From: Saprospiraceae bacterium
GTDB lineage: Bacteria > Bacteroidota > Bacteroidia > Chitinophagales > Saprospiraceae
DNA length: 43,807 bases
Assembly (NCBI GenBank): GCA_028279185.1
Contig: JANQSS010000085.1
Location: forward strand, 1 to 43,807
Direction of reading: 5' to 3'
Numbering within the stretch: position 1 is the stretch's first letter; every line of letters begins with the position of its first letter. The notes under the pieces were generated by a model that was not told the DNA's origin, made no database searches, and saw nothing but the letters and a program-made list of their open reading frames with translations. A program made the translations under genes and the position numbers. Positions 18,811-26,841 of the stretch are shown here, piece after piece.

Positions 18811-18885
18811 TTCACTATTACCTCCCACACCCTTTTCGATACACTTTACTTATACTTACGAGTTAGTTGCAATTAGACGTTTCAA

Positions 18886-19215
18886 ATGAAAAAGTTAAAT
18901 ACAATAGAATTAAAGACTGAAAGACAGAAATGGAAGAAATTTCGAACTGCAGAATCTAAACTTTTTGAATCATCGGGATTACCATTGGAATATTCTCGGA
19001 ATGAAAAACTTTGGATTGATTTTTTAATGCATGGATATATTGACCACAATCCCGATTATATTAAATATACTGTTCATGATATGAATAATATTGAATATAA
19101 TAATTTTGTTAAATTAGTTCATTTATATTTTGAATACGGATTTGAATATTTTGAACCGGTTGCGATAAAGACCTTAGGAGAGATAAAACAATTACGTGAA
19201 AAATTTGAACATTAA
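18886..19215 (+). CDS. hypothetical protein, possible integron-type cassette ORF
   Basis: A 109-aa soluble, mostly helical protein of unknown family, rich in Lys, Glu, Tyr and Phe. It contains a DFLMHGYIDHNPDYI segment and no signal peptide. Its GC content is visibly lower than its neighbours (long AT-rich runs such as 19071-19140). Its stop is followed 9 bp later by an attC-like palindrome, and a GTTAGTT lies 18 bp before its ATG. That is the layout of a gene cassette: one ORF filling almost the whole unit, no promoter of its own, and a recombination site behind it. The cassette origin is inference, and no integrase is in the window. Confidence 0.65.
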   Translation: MKKLNTIELKTERQKWKKFRTAESKLFESSGLPLEYSRNEKLWIDFLMHGYIDHNPDYIKYTVHDMNNIEYNNFVKLVHLYFEYGFEYFEPVAIKTLGEIKQLREKFEH

Positions 19216-19223
19216 ATAAAAGC

Positions 19224-19288
19224 ACCTAACAACATGTATACACAATGTTTGCTATCGCTTCGCACTGCGCTTACATTATCCGTTAGAT
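19224..19288 (+). repeat. attC-like imperfect palindrome
   Basis: The left end ACCTAAC (19224-19230) fits RYYYAAC and the right end GTTAGAT (19282-19288) fits GTTRRRY. The two are complementary at 6 of 7 positions. Just inside, ATGTA pairs with TACAT, with unequal spacers (AAC against TATCC) as attC sites have. The apex holds CGCAcTGCG. The total length of 65 bp is normal for a short attC. A chance palindrome cannot be excluded without folding and a model search. Confidence 0.5.
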
Positions 19289-19898
19289 AGTATCTTAAAT
19301 CTGATGGACTGCTTCATTTAGTCTGGCCATATGAATCTACACAGAATTATATCGTTTCCCTTTTTTAGTTTTTTGGGTTAAGCTTCATTTTGAGTCGCCA
19401 TGGTTTTTCGTAGGTATTAGTTGCGAAGAAATCGACTACAATTGATTAAGTTTATTCAACTGGATTATATCGGTGCATACAGTTGCTTTCGGCCTTATTC
19501 ATTTTAGAGGAAAAGGTGCCAAAAATCGTTAAGAACTAAAAACTGTATGAGCCAAAGTGCTACTAAAGATAAGGTAATGATTTCCAGTAAATTAATAGCA
19601 GGGGAAAACGACTGAGGCGAGTTTTTTTAGTTTAGATTTTTTGTGCCTTTGGAGCGTTAAGAAATGAATACAGCCTAGACTTTTTTTGCTTCGTTTTTTG
19701 TGTCATGACAAAAAATGAAGATCGAGCCAAGCAAAAGAACTTTATTGATGATTTAATGAATCGATACTAGGCACTTCGGTTTTAGCGACACAAATTAGAG
19801 TTTAGCTGTTTTCTGTGACGTAGTATTATAAATTGAGATAAATAAAATGATGAAAGCGACTACCTTGAAGATTATTGTTCGGGTTAATAAAGTACGAG
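19289..19898. other. long intergenic region with a conserved-looking AT hairpin
   Basis: About 610 bp without a supported gene between the attC-like site and the convergent LytTR gene. The segment 19611-19721 is unusual: repeated T-rich blocks (TTTAGATTTTTTGTGCC and CTAGACTTTTTTTGCTTC) followed by the hairpin at 19689-19720. A 21-codon frame starts at 19704 inside the hairpin and is too short to support. I have an impression that similar blocks occur between genes in other Bacteroidota, which needs a search. Confidence 0.4.
19689..19720. repeat. 13-bp-stem hairpin in intergenic DNA
   Basis: CTTCGTTTTTTGT and ACAAAAAATGAAG pair over 13 positions (12 Watson-Crick and one G-T wobble in RNA) around the loop GTCATG. 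The long A/T stem could end transcription from either side, for example for the LytTR gene on the minus strand, or be part of a small RNA or repeat element. Confidence 0.5.
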
Positions 19899-20240
19899 TT
19901 AAATGGTAATTCTATTTATTCGGGCCATGAGTGTGGGTTTGAATCGCCTTGAAACGGGAATGGTGCGTTCAATTCCATCGAGTGCCACTTCACGATGTTT
20001 CGAAATACTACGAATGTGATTGACATTGATAATAAAACTTTTATGCACGCGAACAAATGTGGGTAAATGATGAACTTTTTTGTGAAAATGCTTTAGGGTC
20101 TTAGATGCGAGCAGACTTTTGTTTTCGCCATAATATATTATGGAGTAATTTCTATTCGCTTGAATACAAACAATGTCGTTAATTGGGATAAGGACGAGTT
20201 CGTCATGATTTTGTACAGCCAGTAATTTAGTTGCCGACAT
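19899..20240 (-). CDS. standalone LytTR DNA-binding protein
   Basis: A 113-aa protein made up of one LytTR domain and little else. The usual landmarks are present: IPINDIVCIQANRNYSIIYY near 18-37, then KTLKHFHKKV, then FVRVHKSFIINVNHI near 62-76, and the end VPVSRRFKPTL. There is no receiver domain, so it is either regulated by another route or by its own level. LytTR proteins bind direct repeats about 10 bp apart with about 11-bp spacing. No clear pair was found upstream. It is the last gene of the minus-strand accessory region and is separated by 336 bp from the lipoprotein gene. Confidence 0.9.
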   Translation of the reverse strand: MSATKLLAVQNHDELVLIPINDIVCIQANRNYSIIYYGENKSLLASKTLKHFHKKVHHLPTFVRVHKSFIINVNHIRSISKHREVALDGIERTIPVSRRFKPTLMARINRITI

Positions 20241-20576
20241 AACTCCTACCTGTTTTAGTTTGGAAAAGGTATTGACCGGGTGGCCAACCGATTTAATTGA
20301 CTACTCTGAGGATTAATGTCTAGCATAGCCAATTGTTATTGAACAGTCAATGTTGTAGTTGGTGCATGGGTGGTTAATAAATCTAATAGAATAGAGGTGC
20401 ACTGGAGATGACTTCTGGCAATGCAACGTTAGTTATGAGTAACCGGAGACTGAAATGAACCTGTAAATGCCGTTTACGCATTTTGACTCAATTGATCGGT
20501 TAGACTACTTGCCATGTCAACGTTAGGTGACTTGGTGGCGGTCAATCATTGTTAGAATTGGTAAAAATTATTTGTT
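20241..20576. other. intergenic region upstream of LytTR
   Basis: About 336 bp without a gene. It contains GTTAGTT and GTTAGGT words near 20428 and 20524 that resemble the right half of attC sites, but no matching left halves were found. No exact TAnnTTTG box was seen for the LytTR gene. Confidence 0.35.
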
Positions 20577-21665
20577 TCATTGTACACTTTTTACCTCAGT
20601 AGGTAATTCAATTAATTGCCTTGCGTTAGCCATAACAAATAGTTTTTCCTCATTACTTAAAAGTTCGAATTTTCCGATTTGCCGAAGAAAGTCCTTAGGG
20701 CTTTCCTGAAATTCTAGTAATTCATCTGAAGATGGCTGTCGATTTATGTAATAAGTCAGTAAGTCATCAGGTGTAAAAGATTTGGCCTTAAGCTCAAGTT
20801 CGCTGGGAGTAAGTTTTATATTTTTTAGGTTATCAATTTCATATCTTACCGCTTCCATAGACCTATTGACTTGTTTGTGCAATTGAGTAAGTTGTCTGAC
20901 AACAAGGAATTCATTTGTTTCCTCATTGGACTCACCATAGAATTCTCCTCCAATGTTTACCATGGGTGTAGTTATTTGACCTCCATTAGTGCTTTTGGAA
21001 AATAATCGCGAATTATACCTTATCACATGCATTCCAGTACAAATAAAGACCCCTTTATTATTATGTATTGAAAAAAGATGATTCGCTTCATTGGAAATCT
21101 TCTTTAGGTCATCAAGCTTAGGTTTTATTTGTGAAGTGCCTTCGATATTGATTGAAAATTGAGAAAATTGTTCTTGTGACAATTTAGCAGTAATAGAAGC
21201 AAAAGCAAGACTACCAGTACCTTCCATCTTGGTTTCTTTTGATATAAATTTCTTATACAACACATCTTTATCAGGATTTAAGATGTTAGCTTCCATTTTA
21301 TATTTAGCTAAAGATATAGCTCCTTGTGGTTTTAGTTGTGAGTTATCATCGAGTACCCAAATGGTTCCCAATTGACCAATTAAATCACTCTTGTACTTAT
21401 TGCCATTCAGTTCTACACGCCAACCACTTTCACCGATTACCACATTGTTTGGTTGTTCATCGGGCGTGATTACATCATCAACCTTAACTTTACTTATTCT
21501 GTCCAGCTTTTTTTTTAACGAATCTTTATCCGAACTTATTAGGGATAATTCGGATCTCAAGGTTTTAATTTCTCTTTTTAATTGCTTCTTACTTTGACAG
21601 GAAGTTAGATTTAGGTTTAAAACGACAATAGCTATGACAAAAGCAGTATTTAATAGGTTCTTCAT
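20577..21665 (-). CDS. lipoprotein with coiled-coil N-terminus, function unknown
   Basis: A protein of 362 aa from the ATG at 21665 (a frame from 21695 adds ten residues ahead of the signal). The signal ends in LTSC, a good lipobox, so it is a predicted envelope lipoprotein. Residues about 28-60 form a heptad-like coiled coil (KKQLKREIKTLRSELSLISS, then KDSLKKKLDRI). The rest is mixed alpha/beta with a region (about 195-260) containing NLFSIHNNKGVFI-like strands. I do not recognise a family. It follows the metalloprotease gene after about 165 bp on the same strand and may belong to the same accessory island. It is the only clear lipoprotein in the island. Confidence 0.7.
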   Translation of the reverse strand: MKNLLNTAFVIAIVVLNLNLTSCQSKKQLKREIKTLRSELSLISSDKDSLKKKLDRISKVKVDDVITPDEQPNNVVIGESGWRVELNGNKYKSDLIGQLGTIWVLDDNSQLKPQGAISLAKYKMEANILNPDKDVLYKKFISKETKMEGTGSLAFASITAKLSQEQFSQFSINIEGTSQIKPKLDDLKKISNEANHLFSIHNNKGVFICTGMHVIRYNSRLFSKSTNGGQITTPMVNIGGEFYGESNEETNEFLVVRQLTQLHKQVNRSMEAVRYEIDNLKNIKLTPSELELKAKSFTPDDLLTYYINRQPSSDELLEFQESPKDFLRQIGKFELLSNEEKLFVMANARQLIELPTEVKSVQ

Positions 21666-21830
21666 TTTCGATAATATTTTAATAATTGATGCCAAGGGTA
21701 TCGGAAATCAGCAGACACCAAAAAGTGGTAGGTTAATACTTCGACTGATCTCATATAATTTGAACTAGAAAATGACAGAAATATGTGGCAATTATACTTT
21801 TTGGTTGATATAGAATCCTATCTGGTGCCA

Positions 21831-22643
21831 TCATAAATTGGTTCGATAAGTGGCTGTTTGATATTTCATACGATCTATCTGGTCAGGTGTAAATTCCTTC
21901 ATCCAGGAATCGTCCACATAATTCATGTAATTGTGAATTGGAGCAAGTTCTCCAGCATGACAGGCCCCGTTTCGTCTACCTGGCTTAGGCGTCCCAGTGT
22001 TTGCCGGGTGATGTGCAGGTGTATCGTGAATATGATCCCCATACCCTTTGCACCCGTCATGAAAGGTGTGGTAAAGACCAAGCCAATGTCCAATTTCATG
22101 AACAGCTGTCATACCTAAATTGAATTTTGGCTCTGACCCTCCAGGAAGTGAAGCGTCCAAAAGGACGACACCATCCATTATAGGGTCTCCAGATAATTCA
22201 TAAGGAAATGTTGCCCAGCCCAAAACACCGCCACGCAATCCGGCTGTATAGAAATTCAAATTATATTCAGGATCGGCTTGTAAATGTCGTTTTGCGTCTC
22301 GTTCTTCGATACTTTTGTGTGTCATGCCGTACCAAAGCTTATTATCAATGGATAGGACGTCTGTTTCCTTATATGTAAATGAAAATCCTGATCCACTAAA
22401 TGCGTTGTTAAGTATACTAATTTGATCGATACGTTGCCGCCGAGAAATTTTTCCGCGTGTCCCATCTAAAATATGTCGAAACTTAACAGTTATAGTTTTC
22501 TGGGTGAACGGAATCCCTCGTGATTTCATGGACAGCATTCGTCTATTAATGCTGAGAATGTCTGGGGCAGATGGATGTGTCGTTCCGCATCCACGTCCAT
22601 TATACTCTCTTTCACGTTCATCTAGAAATTCATGATCTTTCAC
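21831..22643 (-). CDS. M43-type (pappalysin-like) zinc metalloprotease without signal peptide
   Basis: A 270-aa protein with a complete metzincin site: HEIGHWLGLYH, with His 182, Glu 183, His 186 and His 192, and a Met-turn NYMNY at Met 240. The region around it (LGWATFPYEL, then GVVLLDASLPGG) is typical of the M43B family, whose members are normally exported. The CGTTHPSA segment near residue 19 is the usual N-terminal landmark of the family. Here the start codon is GTG at 22643, an in-frame stop lies five codons upstream, and no hydrophobic signal segment exists, so the protein looks cytoplasmic or exported by another route. It lies between the 708-aa exported protein and the lipoprotein. 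Confidence 0.88.
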   Translation of the reverse strand: MKDHEFLDEREREYNGRGCGTTHPSAPDILSINRRMLSMKSRGIPFTQKTITVKFRHILDGTRGKISRRQRIDQISILNNAFSGSGFSFTYKETDVLSIDNKLWYGMTHKSIEERDAKRHLQADPEYNLNFYTAGLRGGVLGWATFPYELSGDPIMDGVVLLDASLPGGSEPKFNLGMTAVHEIGHWLGLYHTFHDGCKGYGDHIHDTPAHHPANTGTPKPGRRNGACHAGELAPIHNYMNYVDDSWMKEFTPDQIDRMKYQTATYRTNL

Positions 22644-22863
22644 AGGTTTTAGATTTTAATATTTGATTAAATATATATGCTGCTATTGCGTATGGGCTGC
22701 ATCAAATATCAATTACGTTTCTTATGCAGACCATATAACTTTAGTTAGTGCTGTAAAATATGTTTTGGTTCGATTCATAGCCTCTGATGAATATCATCGA
22801 ACTGCAATAATTTGTAAAAAGTAAAAGAAAACCGAAATGAAATGAATGGGTGATTGAAGCAAT

Positions 22864-24990
22864 CTAATTACCGCTGTTATCGGTGGCTTGGGAAACCAAC
22901 CTACCGGCTCGCCGTTTTTTACTCAATTCAGACAAATATTCCGTGAGTTTAATGTCAAAAGACAGTCCATAAAATGCACGATCTTCAATTTTATTGCCAA
23001 GCGAACCGCCGCCAACCATAGGTGAGCTTCGCCAAAAACTTATATCCAGGGCATTGAAAAAAGCAATACCAATACCGGCACCAACTAATACGGCATTGAA
23101 ATCGTCACCTTGCGTTGTTAGATTAGCTACATTATAGAGAAGACCGGAGCCGAAGGAAAAAAGATAAACATCGGATACGAGTGGGTTCGCATTCACGTGA
23201 TCACTTTTTCCACGAAAGAGCTTTCGTACCGGGCCATGCACTTCATCCACATCCAACGATTGGAGTCGCTTATTGTTAAGTAGTTTAACCTTAAGACCAA
23301 CTTTTTCTGAGGCAAATCCTAGATCCCGTATGACTTCACCCTTGCTATTTGTAAGTTGATTTTGAACCCCATGATAATCTATATCGGTGGTCTGGTTTAG
23401 ACCAATACCGAAATAGGGTTGAATATTCTTGGACACCCGATTTTCGTAGGTGCTTAGTAATTTCAATAGCAACGGCTCCACTGCAACATGAATTAAATCA
23501 TCACGTAAATTTATATCGGTGTATGCGTCGATATAATAAGTGAGTTCACGAACGAATTTAATTTCAGCATGTTGCGTCTGATTGAGACCAAGCTGAACCA
23601 GCATATTAAAAATATGTTCATAACTCCGAACATCGTCCAACTCGCTCAATGATGTAATGAGTTGCAGAAGATGTGAATAATCGGCGATTTCGATTTCGTC
23701 GATATTATTTATAGCTGATTTTGAATCAATATCTCGTTTAACTTGTTCCACTAATGACCCATAAATAGAGGCTTTTATTCTCGCTATTTGTTCTATGTGT
23801 TCTTCTTTTAAAATGCCCAGGGCTACCATTTTATTGGAAAGCGGGTCCACGTATTGTTTCATGAATAGATAGTCGCTCATCGTCACTATCGTCCTGCCCT
23901 CCGCATCCGTTTTGCGAATTTCGAACTCGCTCAACCCATGTTGTATATCGTTCAACTCTTCCATGAGTATTTCGACTTCCTTGCTTTCGATACTGCTTTG
24001 CTTGAGCAATTCATTCATTCCATCACTAAGCTCGCTGACATATGATTTCGCTAATTGAATATCGCCTTTTAATGACGTTGACATGGTGATACTCTGCGAA
24101 GTGATATCGTGAATATCGTTAATCGTCATGCCAGGTTCGTGAATAAAGTCATGAAATAGAGGGTGGTAATCGACTAAAACATCAACCGATTGACTGACGA
24201 GTACTTCGAGATCAGGCACACTCTTGGCATGAGCGATGTAAAGATTTTGATCACCATAGTTCGCGCGTAGGTTTGGATTGATTTGTATAAATCCCAATTC
24301 TTGCAAGGCGGTTTTACGTCGACAAATTTCAAAAACGCAATCTACCAGAATAGATGAAAAATTCCCATTTCTATTTTTCACCGACTGACCGCTACCATAT
24401 ACTAAATTGTCTAAAATATTGTCAATAGAGAAAAGAAGCATAAAGTGATGCGATTTAGCTACTTCTTCAAATTCAGAATAAATACGGTTTGCCTCCGATT
24501 CAGAAACCTTGTATTGTGATGCAATATATTTTTTGAGCGCATTGGTTATTTCAGCGGAAGGTCGCGCTTGTGGATGATCGGCGCGAAAACTGAGCTGTAA
24601 CATCGTCTCTGCAATACCGACATGAAGCGATAATATAGATACTTGCTTGAGTAATTCACGTTCAATGGCTTTTTGATCTTTAAATGTCAATAGGGCGGCA
24701 AAACTTGAATAGGCAAAGTTTTTCATAGCGAAGCTTTTACCATTCATCCGTTGCAAGACTTGACGCTGCAGAAATTCTCGTTTTAATTCATCTTGCTTTT
24801 GACTAATGATCTCAGCCAGTAGTTCGACATCGATGTTGCCTTTTGACGCTGTGACAGCCGATAATCCGGCGGAGAGGGTAGGCGCACTTACTTGAGCCAA
24901 CACTTGTGTCGTGGACAGTAAAAGGATAGATAACAAAAAGGGCTGAATATTAAAGTAAAATAACATGTGTGTCTTTTGTGGTTTAGTCAT
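22864..24990 (-). CDS. large exported protein with barrel-like C-terminus, function unknown
   Basis: A 708-aa protein with a signal peptide (hydrophobic residues 10-31, cleavage at VLAQ). Residues about 50-540 are almost all helical, with leucine/lysine heptad-like stretches and no recognised motif (for example GKSFAMKNFAYSSFAALLTF near 84-103). The last 150 residues switch to alternating strands with aromatic ends (VYLFSFGSGLLYNVANL, then AVLVGAGIGIAFFNALDISF), as in outer-membrane barrels. The final segment is basic. A helical periplasmic part with a small barrel or membrane-facing tail is a reasonable picture but an inference. It lies downstream of the CHAT cluster with a 162-bp gap, and the exported 191-aa protein at the head of that cluster has a similar GAGIAF strand. 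Confidence 0.75.
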   Translation of the reverse strand: MTKPQKTHMLFYFNIQPFLLSILLLSTTQVLAQVSAPTLSAGLSAVTASKGNIDVELLAEIISQKQDELKREFLQRQVLQRMNGKSFAMKNFAYSSFAALLTFKDQKAIERELLKQVSILSLHVGIAETMLQLSFRADHPQARPSAEITNALKKYIASQYKVSESEANRIYSEFEEVAKSHHFMLLFSIDNILDNLVYGSGQSVKNRNGNFSSILVDCVFEICRRKTALQELGFIQINPNLRANYGDQNLYIAHAKSVPDLEVLVSQSVDVLVDYHPLFHDFIHEPGMTINDIHDITSQSITMSTSLKGDIQLAKSYVSELSDGMNELLKQSSIESKEVEILMEELNDIQHGLSEFEIRKTDAEGRTIVTMSDYLFMKQYVDPLSNKMVALGILKEEHIEQIARIKASIYGSLVEQVKRDIDSKSAINNIDEIEIADYSHLLQLITSLSELDDVRSYEHIFNMLVQLGLNQTQHAEIKFVRELTYYIDAYTDINLRDDLIHVAVEPLLLKLLSTYENRVSKNIQPYFGIGLNQTTDIDYHGVQNQLTNSKGEVIRDLGFASEKVGLKVKLLNNKRLQSLDVDEVHGPVRKLFRGKSDHVNANPLVSDVYLFSFGSGLLYNVANLTTQGDDFNAVLVGAGIGIAFFNALDISFWRSSPMVGGGSLGNKIEDRAFYGLSFDIKLTEYLSELSKKRRAGRLVSQATDNSGN

Positions 24991-25152
24991 GTGTTGAAAG
25001 ATAAAACTTTCTTTTAACTATTGCAATTGTCTATACCCAAAAAAACTTGTAAAAATGTAGCAAATGGAATCGAACATGTAATAATACTGCTAAAAATGGT
25101 AAATCTGCTATATTCCGTGTGGCGGTATTTATTTTTCGGTTGACAAATTATT

Positions 25153-25911
25153 TTATTCATTTTTTAATTTGGACACGAAAGCGCTATGTTCTTTCGATTC
25201 GTTAGTGGTAACCGCAAACAGCGATATTGCTTTCATTTTCTTATGTGGTGTGAAGTCATAATGAAATATTCCTTTTTCATTGATGACAAATGGTTTTACT
25301 CGCCTTATTTCGCGAGTTTTAGGCTTCTTGTTTTTACCGATTGTGGAAATAGTCTCCTCAATCGCAAGTTCGAGATTGGTGCTTGGTTCAAAGAAACCTG
25401 TGACAACAATTCGATTGGATGATATGTCAAAGGTTGATGAAATATAGTGATTTGGTTCCTCTGGTACAGGATAATTTGTGTAGACAGCATGGCCGAGTAA
25501 CACTAAAACTGAAGCTACGGTACCTACGTAATACCAAATCCTTGCGGTTTTTAATCTGTGATAGGCGTCTTCAAAAACGGTTTCATAAACCTGGCGAATA
25601 CTGGAGGGGCGTCTATAGTTAAAGTTAATGGCCTTAGGAATGTGCGCAGTCTTCAAATACATCTTAGATAGCTGAAATAGGACTATGGGAATGGAGTAAA
25701 TGAATACATGTGTGGCCCAGCCTAGTTCAAACTTTTGAAAGATTGCTATGAAGGCTGCGGATAAAATGGCATAGGTAATTTGAATGCCATCTATTGTTTT
25801 GGATAACGATTTAATTTCGTTGTTCATTCTTTTTATAGAACCATCAATAAAAGATTTTCCTTTTTCCAACCAATACTGATCATCGATCATATTTATTTTG
25901 TTATCAGCCAT
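25153..25911 (-). CDS. membrane protein with two transmembrane helices, function unknown
   Basis: A protein of 252 aa from the ATG at 25911. The upstream gene's stop (TAG at 25913-25915) is one base before this ATG, so translation is likely coupled. A longer frame from 26136 overlaps that gene and is rejected. Two hydrophobic helices (about 44-62 and 68-83) are followed by a basic loop, and a third (about 128-146, YYVGTVASVLVLLGHAVY) leads into a C-terminal domain of about 105 aa that is beta-rich (FDISSNRIVVTGFFEPS). I recognise no family. As the last gene of the two-component/CHAT string, it may be an output or anchor protein. That role is inference. Confidence 0.7.
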   Translation of the reverse strand: MADNKINMIDDQYWLEKGKSFIDGSIKRMNNEIKSLSKTIDGIQITYAILSAAFIAIFQKFELGWATHVFIYSIPIVLFQLSKMYLKTAHIPKAINFNYRRPSSIRQVYETVFEDAYHRLKTARIWYYVGTVASVLVLLGHAVYTNYPVPEEPNHYISSTFDISSNRIVVTGFFEPSTNLELAIEETISTIGKNKKPKTREIRRVKPFVINEKGIFHYDFTPHKKMKAISLFAVTTNESKEHSAFVSKLKNE

Positions 25912-25912
25912 G

Positions 25913-26179
25913 CTATATATTTTTTGGTTCAGATTTCCCCTTGAGTTCGAATCCATAATATTTATGTAAATGCGATGGATTTTGATCGCAATGGAGATAC
26001 TCATAATCGAAATCGTCAATTTCATCCTTATTCTCAGAATGCTGATCTTGTTTGTCCGGGGCTTTTCTCTGGGCCTGGAGAAGGGGGAATCCCGAAGCCC
26101 ACTGCCCCGAGTAATAGAAATGATGATGTGATTCACCGGGTCCCAATGGCTCTTTACAGGTCAATTTTGTGTATTTCAT
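25913..26179 (-). CDS. 88-aa hypothetical protein of the CHAT/two-component string
   Basis: An 88-aa soluble protein with no recognised family, rich in His, Asp, Glu, Lys and Gln, with a GESHHHFYYSGQWASGFP segment near residues 14-31 and a strongly acidic middle (ENKDEIDDFDYEY). Its ATG is 11 bp after the response-regulator stop and its stop is 1 bp before the membrane-protein start, so position argues that it is real. A competing frame (start 26136) would be the extended membrane protein. The spacing pattern favours this small gene. Confidence 0.6.
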   Translation of the reverse strand: MKYTKLTCKEPLGPGESHHHFYYSGQWASGFPLLQAQRKAPDKQDQHSENKDEIDDFDYEYLHCDQNPSHLHKYYGFELKGKSEPKNI

Positions 26180-26190
26180 GTTTTTGAAGA

Positions 26191-26841
26191 TTATGTGTTG
26201 CGATATTTGTTCAATGCTTCCGTCCGATTGGATACGTGAAGCTTTTTGTAAATTTTATGAATATGCTGTTTTACCGTACCAACAGTAATGCCAAGTTCCT
26301 GAGCAATTTCTTTGTACAACAGGCCGTCTTTTAGGAGGTCGAGTAATTGGAATTCACGATTTGTAAGCGGGAGATCAATGGGTTTTTTGATCTGGACTTT
26401 TTGCTCTTGAAATATAGTAATAAGCCTTCGAGCAATGGTCGGGCTCATGGGGGCGCCACCGGCATTTAGTTCTCGTATGGATGAAATGATTTTTTCGGAC
26501 GGCGTGCCTTTTAATATGTAGCCATTGGCACCCGCTTGCAATGAATTGAATATTTTGTCGTCGTCTTCATAGACTGTGAACATGCAAAATTGCATGCCCG
26601 GACAGTATTCAGAAAGGTGCTTAATGGCATCAATACCGGATGCGCGAGGGAGCCCTATGTCGACAATGAGTATATCAATACCATCTGCCCTCGGTAAGAA
26701 ATTCATGGCGTCTTCGGCGTTATAGTAGACATGCTGACATTCTATGTCTTTCTCATCATTTAGTTGTTCTTTAAGTATACCGGCAACTTCTTTTATGTCC
26801 TCAAGAATAGCGACCTTTATTGTTGTATTTGTGGAACTCAT
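26191..26841 (-). CDS. NarL/LuxR-type response regulator
   Basis: A 216-aa protein. The receiver domain (1-125) has the acidic pair Glu 14/Asp 15, the phospho-acceptor Asp 61 (ILIVDIGLP), and a conserved Lys (YILKGT). The C-terminal LuxR-type helix-turn-helix (about 150-216) is complete, with LTNREFQLLDLL, the helix-turn-helix, KEIAQELGITVGTVKQHI and KLHVSNRTEA. Its ATG overlaps the sensor kinase stop by 4 bp (ATGA), so the two are a cognate pair. It probably binds promoter sites of the CHAT string or of distant genes. No site can be named. Confidence 0.95.
   Translation of the reverse strand: MSSTNTTIKVAILEDIKEVAGILKEQLNDEKDIECQHVYYNAEDAMNFLPRADGIDILIVDIGLPRASGIDAIKHLSEYCPGMQFCMFTVYEDDDKIFNSLQAGANGYILKGTPSEKIISSIRELNAGGAPMSPTIARRLITIFQEQKVQIKKPIDLPLTNREFQLLDLLKDGLLYKEIAQELGITVGTVKQHIHKIYKKLHVSNRTEALNKYRNT

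Noticed and set aside
19704-19769. 21-codon frame inside the hairpin region
   Set aside because: Too short, with no ribosome-site or spacing evidence, and it starts within the hairpin loop.
20420-20535. GTTAGTT and GTTAGGT words as further attC sites
   Set aside because: No matching RYYYAAC left halves or inner complementary arms were found at suitable distances on either strand.
25913-26136. Long N-terminal extension of the 252-aa membrane protein from 26136
   Set aside because: It overlaps the 88-aa gene in another frame, and the ATG at 25911, one base after that gene's stop, is a better start.
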